Shown: positions 7,078-14,861 of the stretch, one piece after another | Numbering within the stretch: position 1 is the stretch's first letter | Layout: every line of letters starts with the position of its first letter | Origin: Pseudomonadota bacterium | GTDB taxonomy: Bacteria > Bdellovibrionota_B > Oligoflexia > Oligoflexales > CAIYRB01 | DNA: 33,605 nucleotides | Reading direction: 5' to 3' | NCBI GenBank assembly: GCA_026390445.1 | Contig: JAPLFX010000259.1 | Location: 1 to 33,605 of the forward strand | Notes under the pieces: generated by a model | The model's database searches: none | What the model was told of the DNA's origin: nothing | What the model saw: only the letters and a program-made list of their open reading frames with translations | Translations under genes and position numbers: made by a program

Positions 7078-8088
7078 TCAAGACTCCGACGGCGCGAATG
7101 CGCGCAGGTGATTTAGCGCAAGCGACAGAGCCAGCTCCATACTGGCGCTGGACGCTCGATGCTGGAGAAATAGATCGCGCGCCGGTCCGTGATCGGGCGA
7201 CGCCCGAAAGTGCTTTAGGCCACCAGAGACGTTGACGGCGGTATCAAAATGGACGGTTTTTAGCGGTCCAAGTCCCTGATCGTGATACATCGCTAGCACC
7301 GCCGCAAACTCGCCGTGATAGGCGCGGTGAAAGGCCGTATCCGCGGGCAGTGGTCCAGAGATGACAACACCGCTCCGAGCAGCCACTTGCTCGGCTTGAA
7401 CGCGGAGGATCGCAGGCGTGATGATCAGCCGCTCCTCATCGCCAAACAGCCCGCTATCGCCGGCGTGCGGATTGAGGCCACAGACCGCGATGCGCGGCTG
7501 GACCTGGGCAAACACCGAGGTCAGGCTTGCGATTAAGAGGTTTAATTTTGCGACGATGAGGTCTTCGCTCAGGGCATCAGCAACATCGCGCAGCGGCAGG
7601 TGATTGGTCGCCAGACCGACTCTCAGGCGTGGTCCGGCGAGGATCATCACCGCTTCACCACCCCAGAGATCGGCGAAAAACTCCGTCTGTCCGCCGTGGG
7701 TGAATCCAGCTTGCGCACAGGCATATTTATCGATGGGAGCGGTGACCACGGCGAGGCGCTGCAGGTCGTTCGGGCACTGGCGCAGCCAGGCCAAAGCACG
7801 CAGGCTCATGGCACCGCGCACGACTGGATCCAGGGTTTCCGCCGGGGCTGCACCTTCATGCGGGCCGACCTCAGCAAGGTACAAGCCAGGGCCTTGCACC
7901 TGCGCTGGCGACTTGATCAACTGTGGCGAGCCACCATCAAAACCCAGGCGCTGGCATTGATCGCGCCACTGCCAGGCGCTGCCAACCAACACCACCGGTG
8001 TCGCTTCAAGCAGGCCGGGCTTGCGCAGAAGCGGAGCGAGGAGTTCGATATTGACGCTATGAGGATCGCCGAGGGTGATAACCAGCAT
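7078..8088 (-). CDS. pdxA: 4-hydroxythreonine-4-phosphate dehydrogenase (PdxA family)
   Basis: 336 residues, the usual PdxA length. PdxA oxidises 4-phosphohydroxy-threonine in the DXP-dependent pathway to pyridoxal phosphate, with NAD and a divalent metal bound by three histidines. Two ligands are clear: H208 in 'LNPHAGDSG' and H269 in 'AMYHDQGLGPLK'. At the third, where E. coli has 'GHTEF', this protein reads 'GGQTEFF', so H166 appears replaced by Q134. The N-terminal 'GDPHSVNIE' also departs from the usual 'GDPAGIGPE'. It may be a divergent member acting on a related substrate. The ATG at 8088 has AAGGAC 6 nt upstream. Confidence 0.88.
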   Translation of the reverse strand: MLVITLGDPHSVNIELLAPLLRKPGLLEATPVVLVGSAWQWRDQCQRLGFDGGSPQLIKSPAQVQGPGLYLAEVGPHEGAAPAETLDPVVRGAMSLRALAWLRQCPNDLQRLAVVTAPIDKYACAQAGFTHGGQTEFFADLWGGEAVMILAGPRLRVGLATNHLPLRDVADALSEDLIVAKLNLLIASLTSVFAQVQPRIAVCGLNPHAGDSGLFGDEERLIITPAILRVQAEQVAARSGVVISGPLPADTAFHRAYHGEFAAVLAMYHDQGLGPLKTVHFDTAVNVSGGLKHFRASPDHGPARDLFLQHRASSASMELALSLALNHLRAFAPSES

Positions 8089-8098
8089 GGGAACGTCC

Positions 8099-8149
8099 TT
8101 TTGCGACAGGCGCTAGCCCCGCTACCTTAGCGGAGGAGCCGGCGCAAAA
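8099..8149. other. Structured inverted repeats upstream of pdxA
   Basis: Nested inverted repeats lie just before the pdxA ribosome site: outer arms TTTTGCG (8099-8105) and CGCAAAA (8143-8149) enclose a CCGCTA/TAGCGG hairpin (8119-8133). In the pdxA leader this could fold over the ribosome site. It shows no T-tract, so it is not an obvious terminator. Its role is unknown. Confidence 0.35.
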
Positions 8150-8198
8150 GCAATCTCCGGCTCGCCTGCTGGGAACGTCCCCTGGGATGAAGCTCAGG

Positions 8199-9317
8199 CT
8201 ATAGATAGGCCTTGAGGGCGGGGTTATCATGCCGCCATATGACGTTGTCGATGAAGTAATGGTGGATGTTGATAAAGGTGATAAAGACGAACATCGCTAG
8301 CTGCGGGCCAAAGACCTGCTTGTCATAGGTCAAGACGTAGGTGTCGAGAAAATACGGAATACCATCGAAGGCAAGAAAGCCAAAGGCCGCGACGATCGCC
8401 ACGAACTTGACCACCTGAGTGGCAAACAATCGACGCACCTTGGCACCGTCGCCACCACCCTGCGCCGCCTTCGCTGCGAATTCATTTTTTTTCAGGGTCG
8501 AGACAAAGAGTAGATACTGCAGCGAGTGAAAAAACGGAATGGTGAACCAAAAGAGCGCGTGGTACAGGCCAGGCAGGTACCAGACATAGATGGCGACGAA
8601 AGAACAGGCGGCGGGCCACCCTGGCAGCTTGCCGGTTTGCATCCACTTGCGGCCAAAAATCCAAGCGACGCCAGCCAAACTCACGCCGACCAGGACGTAG
8701 TTGGCGGTCAGGACTTCCGGCGGAAAGGCGAAGGTGTGGTAGCCGATGCCATAATGCAAAATCTCGCGGATACTCAGATTGCCGCCGATAAAGGACATGA
8801 ACCACACCGGAAAAAGGTTGGCCTTCAGCCAGCGGCTCTCGGTCTTGGTGAAATAGCAGCCGCGCCTCGCGGCAGTGACGACCATGGTGCCGTAGATCTG
8901 TTTGATGTAGTGCCAGCCGACCGTGAAGTACATGACGTTGACGGCGTAGCTTAGATACTGCGGCGAACGAGCGACGATGCAAGCACCCATGTAACCAAGG
9001 ATCAGCAGCGGAGCGACCACTCCGGCCCAGAAAAATTGCGGACGTTTGAACAATTCATGGCGCTTGTCTTGGTACAGCAGCACATAGGATGCGGCAAAGT
9101 GCGGATTATTGACGGCAAACGCCAGGTAAAACATCGTCCAGGAGATTTGAGTGGTGTTCGCGTTCTTGTCGACAAAGACGTAGGCGAAGAGAAAGAGCAG
9201 CAAGGAGGCGCCGCCGATCAACATCACATCGACACCAGGAGACAAGAGCCAACGTGGTTTAGCTGCGGTTGCCTCAAAGGTCGTGGCTTGTGGGATGGCT
9301 CTGGCCGCTCGATTCAT
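8199..9317 (-). CDS. Polytopic membrane protein with conserved-looking histidines (unknown function)
   Basis: About 372 residues with roughly eight to ten hydrophobic segments. Histidines sit at membrane boundaries in 'NNPHFAASYVLLY', 'GWHYIKQIYG', 'FFHSLQYLL' and 'NIHHYFIDNVIWRHDNP'. That spacing recalls di-iron or heme membrane enzymes, but I cannot assign a family. I start at the ATG at 9317 because AGGGG lies 8 nt upstream; the listed TTG at 9383 has no ribosome site. The first 30 residues are then a cytoplasmic tail before 'PRWLLSPGVDVMLIGG'. It lies between roxA and pdxA on the same strand with gaps of 142 and 110 bp. Confidence 0.75.
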   Translation of the reverse strand: MNRAARAIPQATTFEATAAKPRWLLSPGVDVMLIGGASLLLFLFAYVFVDKNANTTQISWTMFYLAFAVNNPHFAASYVLLYQDKRHELFKRPQFFWAGVVAPLLILGYMGACIVARSPQYLSYAVNVMYFTVGWHYIKQIYGTMVVTAARRGCYFTKTESRWLKANLFPVWFMSFIGGNLSIREILHYGIGYHTFAFPPEVLTANYVLVGVSLAGVAWIFGRKWMQTGKLPGWPAACSFVAIYVWYLPGLYHALFWFTIPFFHSLQYLLFVSTLKKNEFAAKAAQGGGDGAKVRRLFATQVVKFVAIVAAFGFLAFDGIPYFLDTYVLTYDKQVFGPQLAMFVFITFINIHHYFIDNVIWRHDNPALKAYL

Positions 9318-9459
9318 GCGCATCGCCCCTGGTAAATCCGGTCTAGCTTTCAGCTCCAGTCCTGTTGGTCGGACCTCAGCCAAAAAACTTTACCAAGCCG
9401 CTCCCCCCAAGGAGGCGACCGTGTCGGTGATCCCACCAATATAATTGATCTGTTGCCGC

Positions 9460-10647
9460 TTAAGCCAGGTCGCGACCAAAATAACAGGCACCGGTGGCGA
9501 CCAGGCGACTCAGTAAGGTGAGGCCGTCTTGGCGCCTCTTGCCACGCGGCAGGGACTTGGCCAACTCTAGGCCTGGGTGACAGCGTTTAGCACACAGCTG
9601 CTGCACCAAGGGCAACAGGGATGGGTGCAGCACCCACTCCTCGCCATGGACGTAAAAGAACAGTTCATTGCCGATCGGTGCGAGGTAGACCATGCGTTGG
9701 GCATCACTGCGCCACAAGGCTCCATGGCCGGAGAGTAGCTTGTCCATTCGTGCTGCCGTCGGCCGCCGGGAGCCACCGGGAGCGGCAGTCAAATCGCCTG
9801 GTTTAGTCACATAGGCAGCCAACCACCGTGGCAGTAGAGTGGGATGCTGCAAGGGAGCTAGGACCATGGCTTTGAGCTTGGCCACTGCGGCTGCGGACAA
9901 TTCACCTGGATTGTCCTGCAGCGTCAGGTCGGGATCGGTATACAGGTCCTCGGACTGCAGCAATCCGGCCAAGGATTCTGGCAACTGAAATAGGTCAGCC
10001 ACCAGATCTTGCTTGGCTGGCGCGCGAAAGCCGATGGAGTAGGTCAAGCACGCATCGGCGGCGACGCCGTAGTGGGCGACTCCAGGCGGTAGGTAGAGCA
10101 TATCGCCCGGGTTCAAGACCCACGATTCCTCACTTTTAAAGCTTTTTAGCAATCGCAGATCGAGGCCAGGGCGCCAGCGCAGGTCCGGATCTCTTTGGAT
10201 CTGCCAATGGCGGTGCCCCTGCCCCTGCAGCAGAAACACATCATAGCTATCGACATGCGGACCGACCGACCCCTGCGGCGGGGCAAAACTGATCATCAGG
10301 TCGTCGGCCCGCCAGTGCGGGATAAAGGTAAAGGCATCGAGCAGTTTGGCACAGGCCTCCGACCACAGCTCGACCTGCGAGACGAGCAGCGTCCAGTGGC
10401 TTGGCGGCAGGCTGCGTAGGGTCTTTTCTTTGAATGGTCCGTGGCTGAGCTGCCAGGGCCTTTGGCCCCCCTTTTCTTGCACCAGACGGGCCCGCACGCC
10501 GTCCTCCATAGCCAGGCCGGCCAACTCGTCGACACTGATCGGATCTTTAAATCCCGGCCAAGCACCACGGATGAGCAGCGGCTTTTTTTGCCAATACTGG
10601 GCCAGAAATTCAGCGGCGCTGAGGCCACCGAGGAGCTGTTGCTTCAC
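9460..10647 (-). CDS. roxA: 50S ribosomal protein L16 arginine hydroxylase-like JmjC oxygenase (RoxA/YcfD)
   Basis: 395 residues, close to E. coli YcfD (373), a 2-oxoglutarate/Fe(II) oxygenase that hydroxylates an arginine of ribosomal protein L16. The opening 'LLGGLSAAEFLAQYWQKKPL' is typical of the family. The iron-binding triad is visible: H131 and D133 in 'GPHVDSYD', and H192 in 'LPPGVAHYG'. A winged-helix-like C-terminal region follows, as in YcfD. The start is a GTG (10647) with GAGGA 9 nt upstream; the listed 10728 adds residues that do not fit the family. It is divergent from folK across about 106 bp. Confidence 0.88.
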   Translation of the reverse strand: MKQQLLGGLSAAEFLAQYWQKKPLLIRGAWPGFKDPISVDELAGLAMEDGVRARLVQEKGGQRPWQLSHGPFKEKTLRSLPPSHWTLLVSQVELWSEACAKLLDAFTFIPHWRADDLMISFAPPQGSVGPHVDSYDVFLLQGQGHRHWQIQRDPDLRWRPGLDLRLLKSFKSEESWVLNPGDMLYLPPGVAHYGVAADACLTYSIGFRAPAKQDLVADLFQLPESLAGLLQSEDLYTDPDLTLQDNPGELSAAAVAKLKAMVLAPLQHPTLLPRWLAAYVTKPGDLTAAPGGSRRPTAARMDKLLSGHGALWRSDAQRMVYLAPIGNELFFYVHGEEWVLHPSLLPLVQQLCAKRCHPGLELAKSLPRGKRRQDGLTLLSRLVATGACYFGRDLA

Positions 10648-10702
10648 GCTTGTTATTCCTCGTATAAACCGATTAAAAGAAGAACGGGCTTGGGCTTCAG
10701 GC

Positions 10703-10714
10703 GAGCCATGGCTC
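10703..10714. promoter_or_regulatory. Perfect 12-bp palindrome in the roxA/folK divergent region
   Basis: GAGCCATGGCTC is a perfect palindrome in the 106-bp gap between two divergent genes, where both promoters must lie. A regulator site or a small hairpin in the roxA leader are both possible. A 12-bp palindrome can also occur by chance. Confidence 0.25.
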
Positions 10715-10753
10715 ACCCAGGGTTCCACCGCCTCACATTAGCAAAGGCCGTCC

Positions 10754-11269
10754 TTGTCTACACCTGCACACCGCTACCTCGTCGCCCTTGGCAGCAATTT
10801 AGGCGAACGCCTGAAGGTCCTGCACCAGGCTCGAGTGGAGGTCGCAGCCGATATCGGCACGGTTACGGCTCATGCCTCCTACTATGCCACCAAACCGATC
10901 GGAGCCGCCGATCAGCCCTTTATCAATTCAGCGCTGATCGTGACGACGGAGATTGCCCCCGAAGCCATGCTTAAGGCCCTCCTCGGTATCGAGTCAAGGC
11001 TCGGCCGGGTCCGCCGCGAGCGCTGGGGCAACCGCTTGATCGACCTGGATATCCTGCTCTGGCAAGGATGGGAAGGCGGCGCCTGGCGCAGTCAAGAGTG
11101 GCATGCGGAGGCCCTACACATCCCGCATCCGCAGCTGTTGCTGCGCGATTTTGCCCTGGTGCCAGCAGCCGAAATCGCCGGCGACTGGTGGCACCAGGCC
11201 GGCGCCACCACCTTGAGTGCGGCCGCCGCGGCCGCTTCGTTTCAGCTCACAGCTATGGAGCCAGGTTAA
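10754..11269 (+). CDS. folK: 2-amino-4-hydroxy-6-hydroxymethyldihydropteridine pyrophosphokinase (FolK)
   Basis: 171 residues, normal for HPPK. It transfers pyrophosphate from ATP to hydroxymethyl-dihydropterin, the step before dihydropteroate synthase in folate synthesis. Visible motifs are 'VALGSNLGER' at the N-terminus, 'KPIGAADQPFINSALIV' and the catalytic 'RWGNRLIDLDILL', where the two aspartates bind magnesium. The usual proline of 'GPR' is asparagine here. 'IPHPQLLLRDFALVP' completes the family pattern. The start is a TTG with AAAGG 6 nt upstream. The stop overlaps that of the convergent exporter gene, sharing TTAA (11266-11269). The folate gene folE2 is also in this window but 8 kb away. 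Confidence 0.92.
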   Translation: MSTPAHRYLVALGSNLGERLKVLHQARVEVAADIGTVTAHASYYATKPIGAADQPFINSALIVTTEIAPEAMLKALLGIESRLGRVRRERWGNRLIDLDILLWQGWEGGAWRSQEWHAEALHIPHPQLLLRDFALVPAAEIAGDWWHQAGATTLSAAAAAASFQLTAMEPG

Positions 11270-13098
11270 ACCAGCAGCTGCCGGCCAGCCAATTCAGCAT
11301 AATAGCCACCGCGAGCCATCAACTCAGCATGGGTCCCCTGCTCGATGATCTGCCCCTTGGCAAACACCAAGATCTTGTCGCACTGGATGATCGTACTCAA
11401 GCGGTGGGCGATGACAAAGCAGGTGCGACCGCGCATCAACTTGATCGTTGCGGCCTGGATCAGTGATTCGCAGAACTCGTCGATATTCGCCGTGGCTTCG
11501 TCGAGGATCAGCAGCTTTGGACCTCGCAGCAGCATCCGTGTGAAGGCAACTAACTGGCGCTCGCCCACGCTTAAATTGTCACCGCCTTCGACGATTTGAT
11601 AGTCGAGGCCACCCTTAGTGTGCAGCAGGACTTTGCTGAGGCCAGTCTCGGCAGCTGCGGCGAGCAGCACGCTGTCAGCGACTGGACGGTCTAAAGCCGC
11701 CGTTAAATTCTCACGCAAGGTCCCGGAAAACACCACGAGGTCCTGGCTTACATAACCCAACTGGCGGCGCAGGCTGGCGCGCTCGAGCGAGGCCAAGGGC
11801 AACCCGTCGAGCAGGATGTCTCCGCGCAGCAAGGGATAGAGCCGCGGCAAGAGATTGATCGTCGTCGTCTTACCCGAACCGGTCGCACCCACCAGTCCGA
11901 CCTTCATCCCTGGTTCAGCGCTAAAGGTGATGCCCTTGAGCACCGGCGCACCGTCGCCGTAACTCATCCACACGTCGCGGTACTCGACCTTGCCGCCCAG
12001 CTCAGGCGTCAGCTCGCCGTCGACGCCAAGGCTGTCCTTTTCCTCCGGCTCTTGCAGCATGCGTCGCACGCGCTCGCTGGACACCACGGCCTCCTGAATG
12101 TTTTGCACCTCCTGCGAGATGACGCGGATCGGCGCGACGAAGCGCTCGCTAAAGCGGACGAAGGCCACGAGCATACCCAGCTGCATGGCGCCCTCCACAA
12201 CCTGCGGGCCACCAAGGGCGAGTACCAACAACGAGGGCAAAGAGCAGAGAAAGACGGCAACGGGGCGGATAAAACTATTCCAGTTGAGGGTATGAATGCC
12301 TGCGCTCAGCAGCTCATCGGCGGCGGCGGTAAACTGCCGCTGCGTCCACCCCTCTAAACCAAATATCTTTATGACGGGCAGCCCGTTCAAAAACTCGGCA
12401 AGCTTCGCATTGACGTGTGCCGAGCGGCGCTTATAGGTGCGTAGCCAGTATACGATGGGGCGACGCATGACGACAGTGAACAGGAGTGCCGGCACGCAGA
12501 CGGCAACGATGGTACTACCAAAGCGTAGGTCGGTCAGCACCATGGCCACCAGCACCGAGGCGATGTTGATGGTCGCGATCAAGACGCGGGCCAAGGTGCC
12601 GTTAAAGAAGGTCTCGATGCCTTCGACATCTGAGGTCAAGCGGGTGATGGTCCGACCAAGCGGCTGCACATCGAAGTAGGCGATCGGCAGGCGGCTCATC
12701 TTTTCAAACAGCTGGGTACGAATCCGGTAGGTGATTTCGATCGTCGCTTTTGCCAGACTGACGCGACCGAAATACTGGGCCGCCACGGCGAGCGTTTCCA
12801 ACACCATAAAGGACAAGCTATAGCGCCAGCGCAGGTCGACGCCACCGCGCGGATCGACCAAGGTCTCGACCAAGCGACCCAGGCAGCGGGCAGATAGCAT
12901 CACCGCTGCCGATGCGCTTAAAATCCAGGCCAAAGAACCAGCTAGGCGCCAGTATAAGCCACTCCCCATCCGCACCATCTGCAGGATCCCGATGACATCA
13001 CTACCGACTGCGGCGATCTTGTCGTCGGATTCGAGACCACCTTGCACCACCGGGGCTTTTAGCGGCTCGGGAGCGAGCGTGCCTTTAGAGCTAGTCAT
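11266..13098 (-). CDS. ABC exporter half, catalytic-site subunit (MdlB-like)
   Basis: 610 residues: six-helix transmembrane domain (about 40-340) followed by an ATPase domain. Motifs are Walker A 'GATGSGKTTT' (about 403), Q-loop 'YVSQDLVVFSG', a changed signature 'NLSVGERQ', Walker B 'LLILDEATANID' with the catalytic glutamate, and 'IAHRLST'. In heterodimeric exporters (MdlAB, LmrCD, TM287/288) this subunit supplies the intact Walker B, while its altered signature faces the partner's degenerate site. The start is the ATG at 13098, overlapping the stop of the upstream partner by 8 bp, with GGAGG 9 nt before it. Likely a multidrug- or lipid-type exporter; the substrate is unknown. Confidence 0.9.
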   Translation of the reverse strand: MTSSKGTLAPEPLKAPVVQGGLESDDKIAAVGSDVIGILQMVRMGSGLYWRLAGSLAWILSASAAVMLSARCLGRLVETLVDPRGGVDLRWRYSLSFMVLETLAVAAQYFGRVSLAKATIEITYRIRTQLFEKMSRLPIAYFDVQPLGRTITRLTSDVEGIETFFNGTLARVLIATINIASVLVAMVLTDLRFGSTIVAVCVPALLFTVVMRRPIVYWLRTYKRRSAHVNAKLAEFLNGLPVIKIFGLEGWTQRQFTAAADELLSAGIHTLNWNSFIRPVAVFLCSLPSLLVLALGGPQVVEGAMQLGMLVAFVRFSERFVAPIRVISQEVQNIQEAVVSSERVRRMLQEPEEKDSLGVDGELTPELGGKVEYRDVWMSYGDGAPVLKGITFSAEPGMKVGLVGATGSGKTTTINLLPRLYPLLRGDILLDGLPLASLERASLRRQLGYVSQDLVVFSGTLRENLTAALDRPVADSVLLAAAAETGLSKVLLHTKGGLDYQIVEGGDNLSVGERQLVAFTRMLLRGPKLLILDEATANIDEFCESLIQAATIKLMRGRTCFVIAHRLSTIIQCDKILVFAKGQIIEQGTHAELMARGGYYAELAGRQLLV

Positions 13099-14824
13099 GG
13101 CCCGGCGCCTCCAAGGCAAAGGTCGGGCGCACGGCTGGCGTCAGAACGCCGGCTTCGATGCGAAACACCCGGTCGCACAACCGCAAGGTCGAGAGCCGGT
13201 GCGCCACCCACACCACGGTGATCCCACGTAAAGGACGGTCAAGGCGGCGCAGGATCGCCTCCTCAGTGACCGCGTCAACCGCACTGAGACAATCGTCTAG
13301 CAGCAGGACGGTACGCACCCGCAGCAAGGCCCGAGCTAAGGCCAAGCGTTGCTTTTGACCACCGGACAGGTTGATCCCCCACTCGCCGACCCAGGTGTCC
13401 AATCCACCTTCGAAGCCACGCACATCGGCGGCCAGTTGCACCGTGTCCAGCACCTCCCACAGTCGCTCGTCGCTGAACTCGCCTTCCAGCTGGAGATTGT
13501 AGCGCAGCGTTCCAGCGAACAAAAAGGCTCGCTGTGGCACCATCGCCACGTGCTGCGCCAACCAGTCGCGCGCCACCGGTTGAATGTCTGCACCGGCAAT
13601 CAGGATGCGCTGCTCTGGACCATCCAGCAAGCCGGAAAGCAAGGACAGTAAGGTGGTCTTGCCAGCTCCGATCGGTCCAGCAATGCCGATGCGTTCACCG
13701 CTTTTTATGCTCAGGTTGATGTCGTCCAAGATCAGCCGTTCGCCCGCGTCAAAGCGAAAATCGAGGCCATGCACCTCGATGGTGGCACCATGGCGGGCTA
13801 GGTCAGGCACCAAGGATTTGGCACTAAAGACATCTGCCAGTCGTTGCAGGTTAAAGATTTCCACCATGCGGCTCAAGCTAGCGAAGCCACGCTGCCATTC
13901 CGCGATAATGTCACCTAGGTCAAAGAGCGGGCCCTGGAGCATCAAAACGTAGGAGAGTAGTGCCACGAATTGGCCGACGCTCAAGGTCCCAAGGCTGATT
14001 TTCTGCACGCCAAACACCAGCAGGACGCCATAGGCAATCAGCGTTGGTAGAGCACCGAGGGGAAAGATCCGCCAACCGGTCTTAACCACGGCAAAGCGCT
14101 TTTCGGCATAGTCGCGGGCCTCGGTCCGAAGCCTAGCCTGCCACAGCTCATCGGTATTGGTCGCGCGCTGCAAGCGGATCGTCGAGAGCGCCTGGGCAAC
14201 GGCATCTGACAGGTCGCCTAGCTTCTCCTGGGCGACGATATGCAGGTCGTGCTCCTTGCGGGCCAGCTTGAGGATCCAATAGGGCAAAAATGGGAAAATG
14301 AATAAACAATAAAGTGTTAAGCCAAGGTCGATCGACAGCATCGACACGACGCTCAGGACGGTGAAGAAGATCATGTCGAGCGTCGCCACCACGGTAAAAC
14401 CATGGATGGCCCGGCTAGCGTTCCAATCACCGGTCGCCCGGTTCATGAGGTCGCCCAAGGGATAGGCGTGAAAGGTACGCAGTGGTAACAGGCGCAGGAC
14501 CTGCCAAAAGCGAACTTTGAGCTCGCGTCCGGCAATATGGGTTTGCCGTGCCAGTAATTGGCGCCAGCCAACCCGGCCGATCAAGCCGATCACCAGAGCC
14601 AACAACAGACCATAGATCAAGGCTTTAAGCGCCAGCAGCGGCGTCGCCCGAGCAAACCACAGCGGGATCTGGGCGTCCGTATGACCGATGGTATCGAGCG
14701 ACCACTGGACAAAGCGCGGGATCAGCACCTCGGAGATGCTGCACGAAAACAAGGCCACCACTCCCGCGACATAGGATGGCCAGTGCTCCCGCAGCGAGCG
14801 CCGGTATAATGTGCCAGCAGTCAT
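13091..14824 (-). CDS. ABC exporter half, degenerate-site subunit (MdlA-like)
   Basis: 577 residues with a transmembrane domain (to about 320) and an ATPase domain. Walker A is 'GPIGAGKTTLL' (about 378), the signature is an intact 'NLSGGQKQR', and Walker B is 'VLLLDDCLSAVD', where aspartate replaces the catalytic glutamate. 'WVAHRLST' carries the switch histidine. This Asp variant is the hallmark of the degenerate half in heterodimeric exporters and complements the downstream gene, which it overlaps by 8 bp. I start at the ATG at 14824, with GAGGA 10 nt upstream, because the listed 14899 overlaps the end of aacS. It follows aacS by 37 bp, so co-transcription is likely. Confidence 0.9.
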   Translation of the reverse strand: MTAGTLYRRSLREHWPSYVAGVVALFSCSISEVLIPRFVQWSLDTIGHTDAQIPLWFARATPLLALKALIYGLLLALVIGLIGRVGWRQLLARQTHIAGRELKVRFWQVLRLLPLRTFHAYPLGDLMNRATGDWNASRAIHGFTVVATLDMIFFTVLSVVSMLSIDLGLTLYCLFIFPFLPYWILKLARKEHDLHIVAQEKLGDLSDAVAQALSTIRLQRATNTDELWQARLRTEARDYAEKRFAVVKTGWRIFPLGALPTLIAYGVLLVFGVQKISLGTLSVGQFVALLSYVLMLQGPLFDLGDIIAEWQRGFASLSRMVEIFNLQRLADVFSAKSLVPDLARHGATIEVHGLDFRFDAGERLILDDINLSIKSGERIGIAGPIGAGKTTLLSLLSGLLDGPEQRILIAGADIQPVARDWLAQHVAMVPQRAFLFAGTLRYNLQLEGEFSDERLWEVLDTVQLAADVRGFEGGLDTWVGEWGINLSGGQKQRLALARALLRVRTVLLLDDCLSAVDAVTEEAILRRLDRPLRGITVVWVAHRLSTLRLCDRVFRIEAGVLTPAVRPTFALEAPGHD

Positions 14825-14861
14825 CGTCACATCGTCCTCACCTGACCTAAAAACCAAAGGT

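Noticed and set aside
8526-8954. 142-residue plus-strand ORF
   Set aside because: It is a shadow of the polytopic membrane protein, which has long hydrophobic segments in its own frame.
11266-11269. Shared TTAA stop of folK and the convergent exporter gene
   Set aside because: It is a real overlap, but convergent 3' overlaps of this size are ordinary.
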